This document shows, piece after piece, positions 17,983-26,863 of a DNA stretch of 43,840 bases (its first letter is position 1; each line of letters opens with the position of its first letter). The position numbers were made by a program, and so were the translations under genes. The stretch is from an uncultured Candidatus Actinomarina sp. GTDB taxonomy: Bacteria > Actinomycetota > Acidimicrobiia > Actinomarinales > Actinomarinaceae. The DNA lies in NCBI GenBank assembly GCA_902604835.1, contig CACKZW010000007.1:1-43840 (forward strand), in the 5' to 3' direction. Under the pieces are notes generated by a model. It was not told where the DNA came from and did not search any database. It was given only the letters and a program-made list of their open reading frames with translations.

Positions 17983-18474
17983 TTATTGTATTGAAGATAG
18001 TTTTTTATAAATTTCAAAAGTTGTTATTACGTCATCTTTTGCAGAGTGAGTAGGAATTGAGACATTAAAATATTCAGCAATTGTGATTAATTTATGGTTT
18101 TTTATTTTATCACTCAATTTAGCCCTACTAAGTAAGACAGTGTCTATTGTTTTGTTATCTAATGGTTGATCAAGGTAATGATTTAAAAACTTTAAATCAA
18201 AATAGTCAATATTGTGACCTACTAAAACAGATCCTTTAACAAATTCTCTGATTTCTAAACTTTTTTCTTCAAAGTATGGAGAATCCTTTACTTTTTCGTT
18301 AGTTATCCCATGAATATGAGAATTTTCAATTTTTTGCTTTGTATTGAACAAACTATAAAACTCATCAATAATCTCGTTATCAACAACTTTTAAAATATAT
18401 AATTCAAGTATTTCAGAATCTTCAGGTTCAAAACCGGTTGTCTCGATATCTAGTATGCATAATTGATTATTCAT
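17983..18474 (-). CDS. DnaQ-like DEDDh 3'-5' exonuclease
   Basis: A 163-residue exonuclease-fold protein. All DEDDh residues can be seen: LDIETTG (Asp/Glu near the N-terminus), VGHNIDYFDLKFL (Asp), and HSAKDD (His and final Asp, near 143-148). It is a single domain, without a polymerase or BRCT partner, so it could be a proofreading subunit, an RNase T-like enzyme or an orphan exonuclease; the sequence does not decide. It overlaps the upstream methyltransferase by 8 bases. The block with ccm genes is likely a transcription unit, not a pathway. Confidence 0.85.
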   Translation of the reverse strand: MNNQLCILDIETTGFEPEDSEILELYILKVVDNEIIDEFYSLFNTKQKIENSHIHGITNEKVKDSPYFEEKSLEIREFVKGSVLVGHNIDYFDLKFLNHYLDQPLDNKTIDTVLLSRAKLSDKIKNHKLITIAEYFNVSIPTHSAKDDVITTFEIYKKLSSIQ

Positions 18475-19261
18475 AATTTTTATAAAATTCCCACATAGCT
18501 ATTGCTGCAGCACCTGATGCGTTCAAAGAATCAACTTTGTTTTCGGTATCGATTTTGAGGATCTGTGATGCATTATCTTTCCATATTTCAGAAATTCCAT
18601 ATTGTTCAGAACCAATTACAAGGGCATAATTTTTTTTGGGTTTATATGATTTAATACTGTTTGCTGAGTCTGGATCTAAAGAAATAATTTCATAATTTAA
18701 TCTTTGTAGATAAGAGATAATTTTTTTGGACTTTTCAGAGAAGATATTTATGTTAAAAATATGACCTATTGAGGATCTTATAACATTTGGATTAAAGAAG
18801 TCAGTCACTCCATCTGATGAAATTATATTGGTAATATCAAAAGACCTTGCTGTCCTAATCATCGTTCCAAGATTGCCAGGTTTTTCTATTGAATCCGCAA
18901 TTAGAATTGGACCTGATAAATCTTTACTATCAATATTCTGTGTTTTGACTTTGAATAATGAAATCATCCCATCAGGCCTATCTCTATAAGATATTGCTTT
19001 AAATGCCTTGCTTGTTAAATCTACAATTCTCAGATTTTTATTTTTAAACTTTTCTATTAGTTCTTGATTATTTTCACCAATAAAGAATTCTCGACAAATG
19101 TAAAGCGTATCAATCTCATAGTTTGAACTAATTAGTTGTAGATTTTCCCGATAACCTTCAGCCAAAGATTTTTGTTCTTGTCTTCTAAGCTTATTTTTCT
19201 TTAAAGAAATTAAAAATTTAAGTTCTGGATTTGCTAATGATGATATTTCTTTATTTTTCAT
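18467..19261 (-). CDS. SpoU/TrmH-family RNA 2'-O-methyltransferase
   Basis: A 264-residue SPOUT methyltransferase with an N-terminal RNA-binding substrate domain (about 1-95) and the knotted catalytic domain. The three SpoU motifs are visible: motif 1 EKPGNLGTMIRTARSF, motif 2 ALVIGSEQYGIS, motif 3 DSLNASGAAAIAMWEF. It would methylate a ribose in rRNA or tRNA using S-adenosylmethionine. The target cannot be assigned from the sequence. Overlaps the nitroreductase upstream by 11 bases and the exonuclease downstream by 8. Confidence 0.9.
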   Translation of the reverse strand: MKNKEISSLANPELKFLISLKKNKLRRQEQKSLAEGYRENLQLISSNYEIDTLYICREFFIGENNQELIEKFKNKNLRIVDLTSKAFKAISYRDRPDGMISLFKVKTQNIDSKDLSGPILIADSIEKPGNLGTMIRTARSFDITNIISSDGVTDFFNPNVIRSSIGHIFNINIFSEKSKKIISYLQRLNYEIISLDPDSANSIKSYKPKKNYALVIGSEQYGISEIWKDNASQILKIDTENKVDSLNASGAAAIAMWEFYKNYE

Positions 19262-19859
19262 ATTTTTCTTTGTGTAAAAGTTTCTTTTTATTTAAATTTT
19301 CTTTTTTAAAATTAGCTGAATCGCCTTCAACACCAGCAGTTACAAAACCTAAAATTTCAATATCTTCAGGTATTACAAGTAATGATTTAATTTTTTGTAT
19401 TTCCATATTATGAGATCCTAAAAAGCCACTTTTCAGTCCGGTTTCTTCAACTAATAACATACAATTCATCATTGCAGCTCCGGCATCTACATACCAATAG
19501 GGGACACTCCAATTGCTTGAACTAGTTTGATTTTGCTTATCTAGTTCTTTGTATCTTTCATGATAGGCCTCTTCATTTATCAAAATTAGAAATATTGCTT
19601 TTGAATTTGATAACCACTTACCATAGCCCTTCTTTAAATAACTTTCTTCGTTTGCATAAATTGCAAGTTTCTTTATATTTTGTTTATTTTCAACGGATAT
19701 AATTTCAATACCCCTTGAAAATCCTGCTGTTGGTATTTTTATTGTTAGTTTTGGTATGTCTGATAAATTTGGAAATTCTTCATTTGTCTCTAAATAATTT
19801 CGAACAACCCTTCTATTTAAAAGTAGTTCTTTAAGATGCTTATTTTCATTCCTCATCAT
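19251..19859 (-). CDS. Nitroreductase-family flavoprotein
   Basis: A 202-residue protein of the FMN-binding nitroreductase fold. The N-terminal FMN-contact segment LLNRRVVRNYL, the PTAGFSRGIEI loop, the central WYVDAGAAMMNCMLLVEETGLKSGFLG dimer-and-FMN helix and the C-terminal LGFVTAGV strand fit the family. Members reduce nitro compounds, quinones or unsaturated substrates with NAD(P)H, and actinobacterial relatives occasionally use F420. The cofactor donor and substrate are unknown. The start overlaps leuB by 14 bases; a second Met follows the first directly. Confidence 0.8.
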   Translation of the reverse strand: MMRNENKHLKELLLNRRVVRNYLETNEEFPNLSDIPKLTIKIPTAGFSRGIEIISVENKQNIKKLAIYANEESYLKKGYGKWLSNSKAIFLILINEEAYHERYKELDKQNQTSSSNWSVPYWYVDAGAAMMNCMLLVEETGLKSGFLGSHNMEIQKIKSLLVIPEDIEILGFVTAGVEGDSANFKKENLNKKKLLHKEKYEK

Positions 19860-20910
19860 TCAAAATAAAATCTTTAACCATATCTCCAACCTCAGATGTA
19901 CCCATACCCATCTTTCCGGCTGAAAGAGAATCTAGTTGTTGCGCTGTTTTTATGACTGCGTTTTCAATTTTATTTGCATATTTATCCTCACCAAGCACAT
20001 CAAGCATCATTGATGCTGCTGCAATACAAGCAAGGGGGTTAATTACATTTTTACCTGTATATTTTGGTGCAGAACCACCAATTGGTTCACACATTGATAC
20101 CCCTTGGGGATTGATATTCCCACCTGCCGCAATACCCATTCCTCCTTGAATCATTGCACCTAAGTCAGTGATAATATCTCCAAACATGTTGTCTGTCACA
20201 ATCACATCAAACCATTCAGGATTTTTAACCATCCACATACACACTGCATCGACGTGTCCATAATCTGTTTCAATGTATGGGTATTTTTCAGCTACTTCAT
20301 AGAAAACTCTTTCCCATAAGTCGTGAGCATAAGTAAGAACATTGGTTTTTGCACATAATGTTATCTTTTTTCGATTATTTTTGACTGTATATTCAAAAGC
20401 GTATTCGATACATCTTTGTATTGCACTTCTTGTGTTTATAGATTCTTGAGTGGCAACCTCTTTATCAGTCCCGTAGTGAATATAACCTCCTGCTCCAGCA
20501 TAAAGTCCCTCAGTGTTTTCTCTAACAACTACAAAATCAATATCTTTAGGTGTTTTATTAGCAAGTGGAGTTTCAACCCCAGGGTACAATACCACAGGTC
20601 TCAAATTAATATATTGGTCAAATTCTTTTCTCAACTTTAATAAGATACCTTGCTCAAGAATTCCAGGCTTAACATCAGGGTGACCAATTGCACCAAGCAA
20701 TATTGAATCACTGTTACCAAGTTCATCAACATCAGCTTCAGTTACAAGATCACCACTTTTCAAATATCTATCGCCACCTAAATCGTTCATAATAAAATTA
20801 AAATCAATATCAAATTTAGATTTTGTTTGCTCAAGAACTTTTAAAGCTTCATCAACAACTTCGGGTCCAGTTCCATCCCCACCAATTACTGAAATGTTAT
20901 ATTTTTTCAT
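19846..20910 (-). CDS. leuB: 3-isopropylmalate dehydrogenase
   Basis: A 354-residue NAD-dependent beta-decarboxylating dehydrogenase of leucine synthesis. Motifs: [14 protein letters not shown] at the N-terminus, [12 protein letters not shown], the metal-binding [14 protein letters not shown], and [16 protein letters not shown] near the C-terminus. The [23 protein letters not shown] segment follows the actinobacterial LeuB pattern. It follows leuA with a one-base gap and overlaps the nitroreductase. leuC and leuD are not in the window, so the isomerase step is encoded elsewhere. The LeuB versus isocitrate/tartrate dehydrogenase choice is settled by the leuA neighbour. Confidence 0.92.
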   Translation of the reverse strand: MKKYNISVIGGDGTGPEVVDEALKVLEQTKSKFDIDFNFIMNDLGGDRYLKSGDLVTEADVDELGNSDSILLGAIGHPDVKPGILEQGILLKLRKEFDQYINLRPVVLYPGVETPLANKTPKDIDFVVVRENTEGLYAGAGGYIHYGTDKEVATQESINTRSAIQRCIEYAFEYTVKNNRKKITLCAKTNVLTYAHDLWERVFYEVAEKYPYIETDYGHVDAVCMWMVKNPEWFDVIVTDNMFGDIITDLGAMIQGGMGIAAGGNINPQGVSMCEPIGGSAPKYTGKNVINPLACIAAASMMLDVLGEDKYANKIENAVIKTAQQLDSLSAGKMGMGTSEVGDMVKDFILNDEE

Positions 20911-20911
20911 A

Positions 20912-22402
20912 TTATTTATTTAATGCATTTAAAAAGGATTCTACAGAGCCTTGCACAACATCCGTTGAAACAGATCTTCCTTGTTTTAAATTTTGTCCAT
21001 CGTTGATTATAGTTACAATTTCTGCAGTCGCATCAGCACCTTTTGTAATACTTTCAACTCTGTAATCAATAAGTACCGCATCAGATTGCAAAATATTTTT
21101 TACAGCTTTAAACGCAGCATGTATCATACCATCACCCTCAGCTTCTTTAGTTTGATCCACTCCATTAACGTTGAGAGTAACTTTTGCGGAGGCAAATTGA
21201 TCTTTACTGTTTACAGATACGGATACTAATTTTACTGGAGCTTCATTAATTTCTACTTGACCAATAATTGCTCGCAATTCATTTTCAACAATTTCACCTT
21301 TTCTATCAGCTAGTTGTTTAAATTTTTCAAAGCTTAGATTAAATAACTCTTCTTCTAATACAATGTTAAGTTTTTCCAAAGCATCTTTAAAGCCTGCTCT
21401 ACCTGAATGTTTGCCTAAAACTATTTTTGATTCTTGTCCCACGGAGTCAGGAGTCATAATTTCATATGTCATTGTATTTCTCAAATATCCATGCTGATGA
21501 ATTCCTGATTCATGACTAAATGCGTTTCTACCTACTACCGCTTTATTGTATTGAACTGGGTAACCAGTTAATTTAGATACAAGCCTAGAAGTCTCAGAGA
21601 TTTCTGTTGTCTCAGCTTTGATTTCAACTCCATATTGATCTTGTCTTGTCTTGATAGCCATTATTATTTCTTCTGTAGATGTATTACCTGCTCTTTCGCC
21701 AATTCCATTAATTGCACCCTCTATTTGTCTGGCTCCAGCATCGATAGCTGTCAAAGAATTTGCAACAGCTAGTCCTAAATCGTTATGACAATGGGTTGAA
21801 ATGATTACGTCTTCATTTTTCCCTTTAACTTTGCTGTAAACTTTTTTGAGGAGTTCTAAATAATCGTTTGGTGTCGCATAACCTACAGTATCTGGAACGT
21901 TTATTGTTGTTGCACCTTCTTCGACAGCAATTTTTAATATTTCAATCAAAAAATCATGATCTGTTCTTGTGGCATCTTGCGCAGAAAACTCTACGTCATC
22001 ACAGAGTTTTTTTGCAAACCTTACTGATTCTTTTGCATCTTTTAAAACCTCATCCTTGGTTTTCCTAAGCATATGTTCCATATGTATATCAGAAGTAGAT
22101 GTAAAGACATGTATTCTTGAATTATTGGCTGGTTTAATAGCTTCATAAGCTTGTTCAATATCTTCTTGTACGCAACGAGCCAGAGAAGCAATGGTTGAAT
22201 TTTTTATATTTTTCGCAATTAGATTAACTCCCTCCCAGTCGCCAGGGGAGGAAGCTGCAAATCCAGCCTCAATCACATCTACCTTAAGTTTTTCTAATTG
22301 TTGAGCAATTAGAAGTTTTTCAGAGGGTGTTAAAGCAATTCCCGGACTTTGTTCACCATCTCTTAAAGTAGTATCAAAAATTACTAATTGATCTGAACTC
22401 AT
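20912..22402 (-). CDS. leuA: 2-isopropylmalate synthase
   Basis: A 496-residue enzyme for the first committed step of leucine synthesis (2-ketoisovalerate plus acetyl-CoA). The DRE-TIM barrel shows [13 protein letters not shown] and the metal ligands in [15 protein letters not shown]. Further marks are GIGERAGN and KHSGRAGF. The last ~130 residues form the LeuA allosteric domain that binds leucine ([21 protein letters not shown]), so feedback inhibition is probable. It is of the ordinary bacterial type 1 length, not the ~600-residue actinobacterial type 2 found in Mycobacterium. ATGA overlap with ilvC. Confidence 0.95.
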   Translation of the reverse strand: MSSDQLVIFDTTLRDGEQSPGIALTPSEKLLIAQQLEKLKVDVIEAGFAASSPGDWEGVNLIAKNIKNSTIASLARCVQEDIEQAYEAIKPANNSRIHVFTSTSDIHMEHMLRKTKDEVLKDAKESVRFAKKLCDDVEFSAQDATRTDHDFLIEILKIAVEEGATTINVPDTVGYATPNDYLELLKKVYSKVKGKNEDVIISTHCHNDLGLAVANSLTAIDAGARQIEGAINGIGERAGNTSTEEIIMAIKTRQDQYGVEIKAETTEISETSRLVSKLTGYPVQYNKAVVGRNAFSHESGIHQHGYLRNTMTYEIMTPDSVGQESKIVLGKHSGRAGFKDALEKLNIVLEEELFNLSFEKFKQLADRKGEIVENELRAIIGQVEINEAPVKLVSVSVNSKDQFASAKVTLNVNGVDQTKEAEGDGMIHAAFKAVKNILQSDAVLIDYRVESITKGADATAEIVTIINDGQNLKQGRSVSTDVVQGSVESFLNALNK

Positions 22403-23415
22403 ATATCCTTTTTTATATCTTTAGCATCTAAAAATGGCATCATATTTCTTAATTCTTTACCAATATTTTCTATCTGGTGTTTTGAAGCATTTTCACGCTC
22501 CTGCTTAAGGTATGGAGATCCCTCACGAGCTTGAGACATCCATTCTTTAGCAAAAGCTCCAGACTGTATTTCTTCCAAAACTTTTTTCATCTCTTTTTTT
22601 GTTTCATCCGTAATAATTCTTGATCCTCTTGAAAAATCACCATACTCAGCTGTATCAGAGATTGAATGTCTCATCCATTCAAAACCACCTTCATACATCA
22701 GATCAACAATTAATTTAACTTCATGAAGAGTTTCAAAATAAGCACTTTCTGGCTGGTAACCAGCTTCAACCAATGTTTCAAATCCATTCCGAATTAGTTC
22801 GGTAAGTCCACCACAGAGAACGACTTGCTCGCCAAACAAATCAGTTTCAGTTTCTTCTTTAAAAGTTGTGTTTAATACGCCAGCCCTTCCACCACCTATT
22901 GCGGAAGCATATGATAAAGCCATCTCTTTTGTATTTCCGGACAAGTCTTTTTCAACTGCAACAAGGCAAGGCATTCCAGAACCTTCTTCGTAGGTTCTTC
23001 TTAATAAATGGCCTGGACCCTTTGGGGCGATCATAGCTATGGATATATCTTCACGAGGAACGATTTCACCAAAGTGAATATTGAAACCATGTGCAAAAAA
23101 TAATGTTGAATTATCTTTCATAAATGGTGCAATGTCTTTTTCGTAAACATCTGCCATCAATTGGTCTGGAAGAAGAAGCATTACTATGTCAGCATTTTTT
23201 GTTGCATTTTCAAGATTATCGACATTAAGACCCATTTCTTTCGCTCTATTAAATGATGAGGAATTTTCTCTTAAACCAACTGTTACATTAACACCTGAAT
23301 CATGAAGATTAAGAGCATGCGCGTGTCCTTGGCTACCAAATCCTATTACACTTACGTTTTTTGATTTAATCATCTCTATATCAATTGATTCATCGTATAT
23401 TATTTTTGTCGACAT
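22399..23415 (-). CDS. ilvC: Ketol-acid reductoisomerase (class I)
   Basis: A 338-residue NADPH-dependent enzyme that converts acetolactate or acetohydroxybutyrate to the dihydroxy acid. The Rossmann motif [17 protein letters not shown] lies at residues 26-42, and the catalytic helical domain has [29 protein letters not shown] and the SDTAEYG segment. The length is that of class I (short) KARI. It sits eight bases after ilvN in the ilvBNC order typical of actinobacteria and many other bacteria. No anomaly. Confidence 0.97.
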   Translation of the reverse strand: MSTKIIYDESIDIEMIKSKNVSVIGFGSQGHAHALNLHDSGVNVTVGLRENSSSFNRAKEMGLNVDNLENATKNADIVMLLLPDQLMADVYEKDIAPFMKDNSTLFFAHGFNIHFGEIVPREDISIAMIAPKGPGHLLRRTYEEGSGMPCLVAVEKDLSGNTKEMALSYASAIGGGRAGVLNTTFKEETETDLFGEQVVLCGGLTELIRNGFETLVEAGYQPESAYFETLHEVKLIVDLMYEGGFEWMRHSISDTAEYGDFSRGSRIITDETKKEMKKVLEEIQSGAFAKEWMSQAREGSPYLKQERENASKHQIENIGKELRNMMPFLDAKDIKKDI

Positions 23416-23423
23416 TTATCCTC

Positions 23424-23897
23424 CTACAATTTTGTTTGGATGGCTATTCTTCCACCTCTAATCATTTCAATAATTCCAAACGGTTTTAGCAAATTTTCAA
23501 GTTTATCTAAATCTTTTGATGCTCCGGTCATTTCAAAAACTGCATAATCAGATCCAACGTCAACCGATTTTGCACCAGATAGAGAAGCCTTTTCAATGAC
23601 TGAAGTTTGAGTGTCCTTATTTATAGATACTTTAAGAAGAAGGACTTCTGATTCTATTGTATTTTCAGGATCAAGTTCAACAATCTTTATTACATTGATA
23701 AGCTTGTTCAATTGTTTTTTTACCTGTTCAACTGACTCAAGTTCTGTAACAATTGTCATTTTCGACCTGCCTTGAATATTTGTTGGTCCAACAGCTAAAG
23801 AGTTAATATTAAAACCCCTTCTAGATATAGTTGATGCAACTCTTGCTAATACGCCAGGTTTGTCTTCAACGAGAACACTTAATATTCTTTCACTCAT
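23424..23897 (-). CDS. ilvN: Acetolactate synthase small (regulatory) subunit
   Basis: A 157-residue regulatory subunit made of an N-terminal ACT domain (MSERILSVLVEDKPGVLARVA, then SRRGFNINSLAVG) and a C-terminal domain of about 75 residues. ACT domains bind valine and carry feedback inhibition onto the IlvB catalytic subunit. The start overlaps the ilvB stop (ATGA), as expected for translationally coupled subunits. The length and both domains are normal for IlvH/IlvN. Confidence 0.95.
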   Translation of the reverse strand: MSERILSVLVEDKPGVLARVASTISRRGFNINSLAVGPTNIQGRSKMTIVTELESVEQVKKQLNKLINVIKIVELDPENTIESEVLLLKVSINKDTQTSVIEKASLSGAKSVDVGSDYAVFEMTGASKDLDKLENLLKPFGIIEMIRGGRIAIQTKL

Positions 23898-25606
23898 AAT
23901 TTTTTTAGATCATCCTCATTTAATATAACTACATCATTACTTCCACCGGCTGGAACCATTGGAAACACCATATCCTCTGGGTCAACAATGCATTCAACCA
24001 GAACGGGTTTGTCATTAATTTCTAACATTTTTTCAAAAACTTTTTTCACATCAGATTTTTCAATCATTCTCAATCCTGTAGCGCCCATTGATTCTGCAAG
24101 TGCAACATAGTCTGGAGTATGATGCGTTAATTCTGATGCAGAAAATCTGTTTTTATAAAATATTTTTTGCCACTGCCTAACCATTCCATGATTTCCGTTG
24201 TTAAAAACAACAATTTTTATTGGAATATTTTCTGTAGAAGCAGTAATCAATTCCTGACATGTCATTTGAAAGCATCCATCACCATCTAATGCTAGAATTT
24301 GCCGATCAGGGTAAGCAGCTTGGGCACCGATTGCAGCAGGAAGTGAATATCCCATTGTTCCTAGCCCTCCTGAATTTAACCATGTATTAGGTTGAGTAAA
24401 ATTCCAATGTTGTGATATCCACATTTGATGCTGGCCAACTCCCGAGACAACTATTGCATCTTCATCAGATAATTTTTGAAGCTCTTCCAGAACAAATGGA
24501 ACCTTAAGTGGGCCTTTTTCTTCCTGGATGTATGACAAAGGATAATCTTTTTTCATTTGATTAAGTTCGTTTATCCAATCAGTAGTTTTTAAATCTGACC
24601 CTTCTAACCTTTCAATTAAGCCAGTAATAACACTTTTAGCATCACCTACAATTGGAACTTCAGGTTCTCTTATTTTTCCAATTTCAGCAGGGTCAATATC
24701 AGCATGAATTACCTTAGCATTTTGTGCGAAAAATTTAGGATTAGCCGTGACTCTATCGTCAAACCTCACACCGATGGCAATTAAGAGATCTGATTTTTGT
24801 ATGGAAGTTGTGGCTGTATAGTTTCCATGCATACCTGGCATTTCAAAACATAGTTCATTTCCATCGGGGAAAGCACCTCTACCCATTAATGTTGTTACAA
24901 CTGGTATTTGAAATTTTGTAGCGAGCTCAAATAATTCTTCATTTGCTTTTGAATGTATTATTCCACCACCAACATAAAGTATCGGTTTTTCTGATTTCTT
25001 AATTAAATCTGCTGCCTGATTAATCATTTTTGGATTTGGTTCTAAAGTTGGTTTATATCCTGGCAAATCAACTAATTTTGGTTCAATCCATTCAACTTTT
25101 TGATTTAATATATCTTTTGGTATATCTACTAAAACAGGTCCAGGCCTGCCAGTAGTAGCAATATGTCTTGCTTCGAGCAATATCTGAGGAATCTCTTCTG
25201 CATTAGTAATTAAATAATTATGCTTAGTTGCGGCCATTGTCAAACCCACTGTATATGCTTCTTGAAAGGCATCATTTCCAATTGCTTCTGATGCAACTTG
25301 TCCGGTAATTGCTAATAGTGGAGTAGAGTCCATTAGTGCATTTGTTAAGGGTGTTATCAAATTAGTAGCTCCTGGTCCAGATGTAGCAATTACTACACCA
25401 AGTTCACCAGTTGCTTGGGCATAACCTTCTGCCATGTGCCCAGATCCTTGTTCGTGTCTAGCTAATATATGTCTTATTGGACTGTCATACAACGGATCAT
25501 ATGCAGGCAATATTGCTCCGCCGGGTAGGCCAAAAATAGTAGAAATATTCATATATTCTAAACTTCTTACAACAAGTTCAGCACCACTTAATTTTTCTTC
25601 ACTCAT
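23894..25606 (-). CDS. ilvB: Acetolactate synthase large (catalytic) subunit
   Basis: A 570-residue TPP-dependent enzyme. The catalytic glutamate is Glu52 in LARHEQGSGHMAEGYA; the central FAD domain and the TPP/Mg motif GDGCFQMTCQELIT through NNG are complete. It condenses two pyruvates, or pyruvate and 2-ketobutyrate, for valine/leucine or isoleucine. The ATG is preceded by GGGAAAG, a fair ribosome-binding site, which follows directly on the T9 tract of the attenuator terminator. It is the first structural gene of the ilvBNC-leuAB unit. Confidence 0.97.
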   Translation of the reverse strand: MSEEKLSGAELVVRSLEYMNISTIFGLPGGAILPAYDPLYDSPIRHILARHEQGSGHMAEGYAQATGELGVVIATSGPGATNLITPLTNALMDSTPLLAITGQVASEAIGNDAFQEAYTVGLTMAATKHNYLITNAEEIPQILLEARHIATTGRPGPVLVDIPKDILNQKVEWIEPKLVDLPGYKPTLEPNPKMINQAADLIKKSEKPILYVGGGIIHSKANEELFELATKFQIPVVTTLMGRGAFPDGNELCFEMPGMHGNYTATTSIQKSDLLIAIGVRFDDRVTANPKFFAQNAKVIHADIDPAEIGKIREPEVPIVGDAKSVITGLIERLEGSDLKTTDWINELNQMKKDYPLSYIQEEKGPLKVPFVLEELQKLSDEDAIVVSGVGQHQMWISQHWNFTQPNTWLNSGGLGTMGYSLPAAIGAQAAYPDRQILALDGDGCFQMTCQELITASTENIPIKIVVFNNGNHGMVRQWQKIFYKNRFSASELTHHTPDYVALAESMGATGLRMIEKSDVKKVFEKMLEINDKPVLVECIVDPEDMVFPMVPAGGSNDVVILNEDDLKKL

Positions 25607-25615
25607 ATCTTTCCC

Positions 25616-25642
25616 AAAAAAAAACCTCCCTATTTGGGGAGG
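25616..25642 (-). terminator. Intrinsic terminator of the ilvB leader (attenuator)
   Basis: Read on the minus strand: stem CCUCCC (25642-25637) and GGGAGG (25630-25625) with a six-base loop, followed by nine T residues (25624-25616). It stands only nine bases upstream of the ilvB ATG and after a short Leu/Val-rich leader ORF, so it is placed to stop transcription before ilvB when branched-chain aminoacyl-tRNAs are plentiful. The structure is seen directly; the regulation is inferred. Confidence 0.85.
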
Positions 25643-25666
25643 CGCTCAATACTAGCTAATGAGCGC
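25642..25666 (-). promoter_or_regulatory. Leader hairpin between leader-peptide stop and terminator
   Basis: A perfect 7-bp stem GCGCUCA/UGAGCGC (25666-25660 with 25648-25642) with an 11-base loop. It begins at the last base of the leader stop codon and shares one base with the terminator stem. The loop contains CUAGUA (25656-25651), which could instead pair with UACUAG (25683-25678) inside the leader-peptide codons. These are the alternative pairings expected of an attenuator, although full mutual exclusion with the terminator is not proven by the sequence. Confidence 0.65.
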
Positions 25667-25716
25667 TACATAAGCACTAATACTAGTAAAGAATTTAAAT
25701 TTTGAATTATTTTCAT
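25666..25716 (-). CDS. Branched-chain amino-acid leader peptide (attenuator)
   Basis: A 16-codon ORF, MKIIQNLNSLLVLVLM, ending in TAG. Nine of the 15 codons after the start are Ile, Leu or Val, with the run L-L-V-L-V-L immediately before the stop, where ribosome stalling would alter folding of the following hairpins. It lies 60 bases upstream of ilvB and is followed by the two hairpins and the T9 tract. No Shine-Dalgarno sequence precedes the ATG; a -10-like TATAGT ends eight bases before it, so translation is probably leaderless. It is too short for ordinary gene calling. ilvBNC attenuation by such a peptide is known in Corynebacterium. Confidence 0.85.
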   Translation of the reverse strand: MKIIQNLNSLLVLVLM

Positions 25717-25718
25717 TA

Positions 25719-25734
25719 AGTATAACTATAGTTA
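25719..25734. promoter_or_regulatory. Palindromic divergent promoter between ilv leader and queG
   Basis: A 12-bp perfect palindrome TAACTATAGTTA occupies 25723-25734. It gives TATAGT on the minus strand (25730-25725), eight bases from the leader ATG, and TATAAC on the plus strand (25721-25726), eight bases from the queG ATG at 25735. Both strands thus have a -10-like hexamer at the distance expected for leaderless transcripts. The -35 regions are poor (minus strand CTTTCA at 17 bp). The palindrome might also be a regulator site. Confidence 0.5.
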
Positions 25735-26832
25735 ATGCTGATAAAAATGAAAGACCTAAATGTAATTAATTACTTAAACAAAAATAATATTGAAATACCT
25801 AAAAATATAAAAATTTCAACAGTTGATATCCCATCCTATGAAAATAAATCTCAAAGGATTAAAGAAGTTAAAGATCAGCAAAAACATGCAAATATGAAAT
25901 TTACATTTTCTAATCCTGATTATTCAGGATTAGGTGACAAATTTACATGGGCAGAGTCTTGTATCATTATTAGTTACAACTATGGTGAAATATATTCTAC
26001 AAATATATCTACATCAACTGGAAAAGGTTCAATTGCACGGTTTGCAATAGATGATTATTACAAACCAATTAAGAAGTTTATTGAAAAACTTAAAGATCAT
26101 TTTGATACTTTAGATTTACGAACTCAAGAATTTATCGATAGTCCAAGTCATTATGATCGTTTATTTTTTGAAGGCTCTGGATTGGGATGGCAGGGTAAAA
26201 GCTCAATGATGTTATCACCAAGTATTGGCCCATGGCAATTAATTGGAAACTTGTACGTTGAAATGAAATTTGAAACTCCAGTTGCTAAATCATATTCATG
26301 TGGAAATTGCAACATGTGTCAAATTTCTTGTCCAACTGGAGCATTAGATAATGAATACAAGATTGATTCTCGAAAATGTATATCTTACTGGCTACAATCT
26401 CCAGAAATAATTCCACATGAAATAAGAACGAAAATTGCAAATAGATTTTATGGATGTGATGATTGCCTCACATCATGTCCACCAGGTCAAAATAAATTTA
26501 TTAGTTTAAAACAAACAAAGGAAGTTGATTTGGAAAAAATAATAAATATGGATAAAGATAATTTAATTTCAAAATTTGAGTGGTTCTATGTACCTCAAAG
26601 AAATGGAGATTACCTAAAAAGAAATGCAATAATTGCACTTGCTAATAATCCAGATGAAAACAGTCACGAATTATTTATGAAATTACTAGATTCAGATTCA
26701 GATATCATAAGGCTATATTCAATATGGGCTTTATGGAGAATTGGTATGTTAGACAAAGTAAATGAAGAGTCTTTCATTAAAAAAGAAGTTTCAAGTGATG
26801 TAAAAAAAGAATTTGAAAGATTAAAAAAGTGA
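25735..26832 (+). CDS. queG: Epoxyqueuosine reductase QueG
   Basis: A 365-residue cobalamin-dependent iron-sulfur protein that makes queuosine in tRNA from epoxyqueuosine. The two [4Fe-4S] cluster motifs are clear: CGNCNMCQISCPTGA (about residues 193-207) and CDDCLTSCPPGQ (about 242-253). The N-terminal ~180 residues form the cobalamin-binding part and contain FEGSGLGWQGKSSMML. The last ~90 residues are HEAT-like (RNAIIALANNPDENSHELF, RLYSIWALWRIG). The ATG at 25735 or at 25747 could be used; the former fits a leaderless start from the -10-like TATAAC. No other queuosine gene is seen nearby, so the pathway may rely on salvage. Confidence 0.9.
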   Translation: MLIKMKDLNVINYLNKNNIEIPKNIKISTVDIPSYENKSQRIKEVKDQQKHANMKFTFSNPDYSGLGDKFTWAESCIIISYNYGEIYSTNISTSTGKGSIARFAIDDYYKPIKKFIEKLKDHFDTLDLRTQEFIDSPSHYDRLFFEGSGLGWQGKSSMMLSPSIGPWQLIGNLYVEMKFETPVAKSYSCGNCNMCQISCPTGALDNEYKIDSRKCISYWLQSPEIIPHEIRTKIANRFYGCDDCLTSCPPGQNKFISLKQTKEVDLEKIINMDKDNLISKFEWFYVPQRNGDYLKRNAIIALANNPDENSHELFMKLLDSDSDIIRLYSIWALWRIGMLDKVNEESFIKKEVSSDVKKEFERLKK

Positions 26833-26863
26833 TATTGTAATGGTTTTTATCTATTCTTAATCT

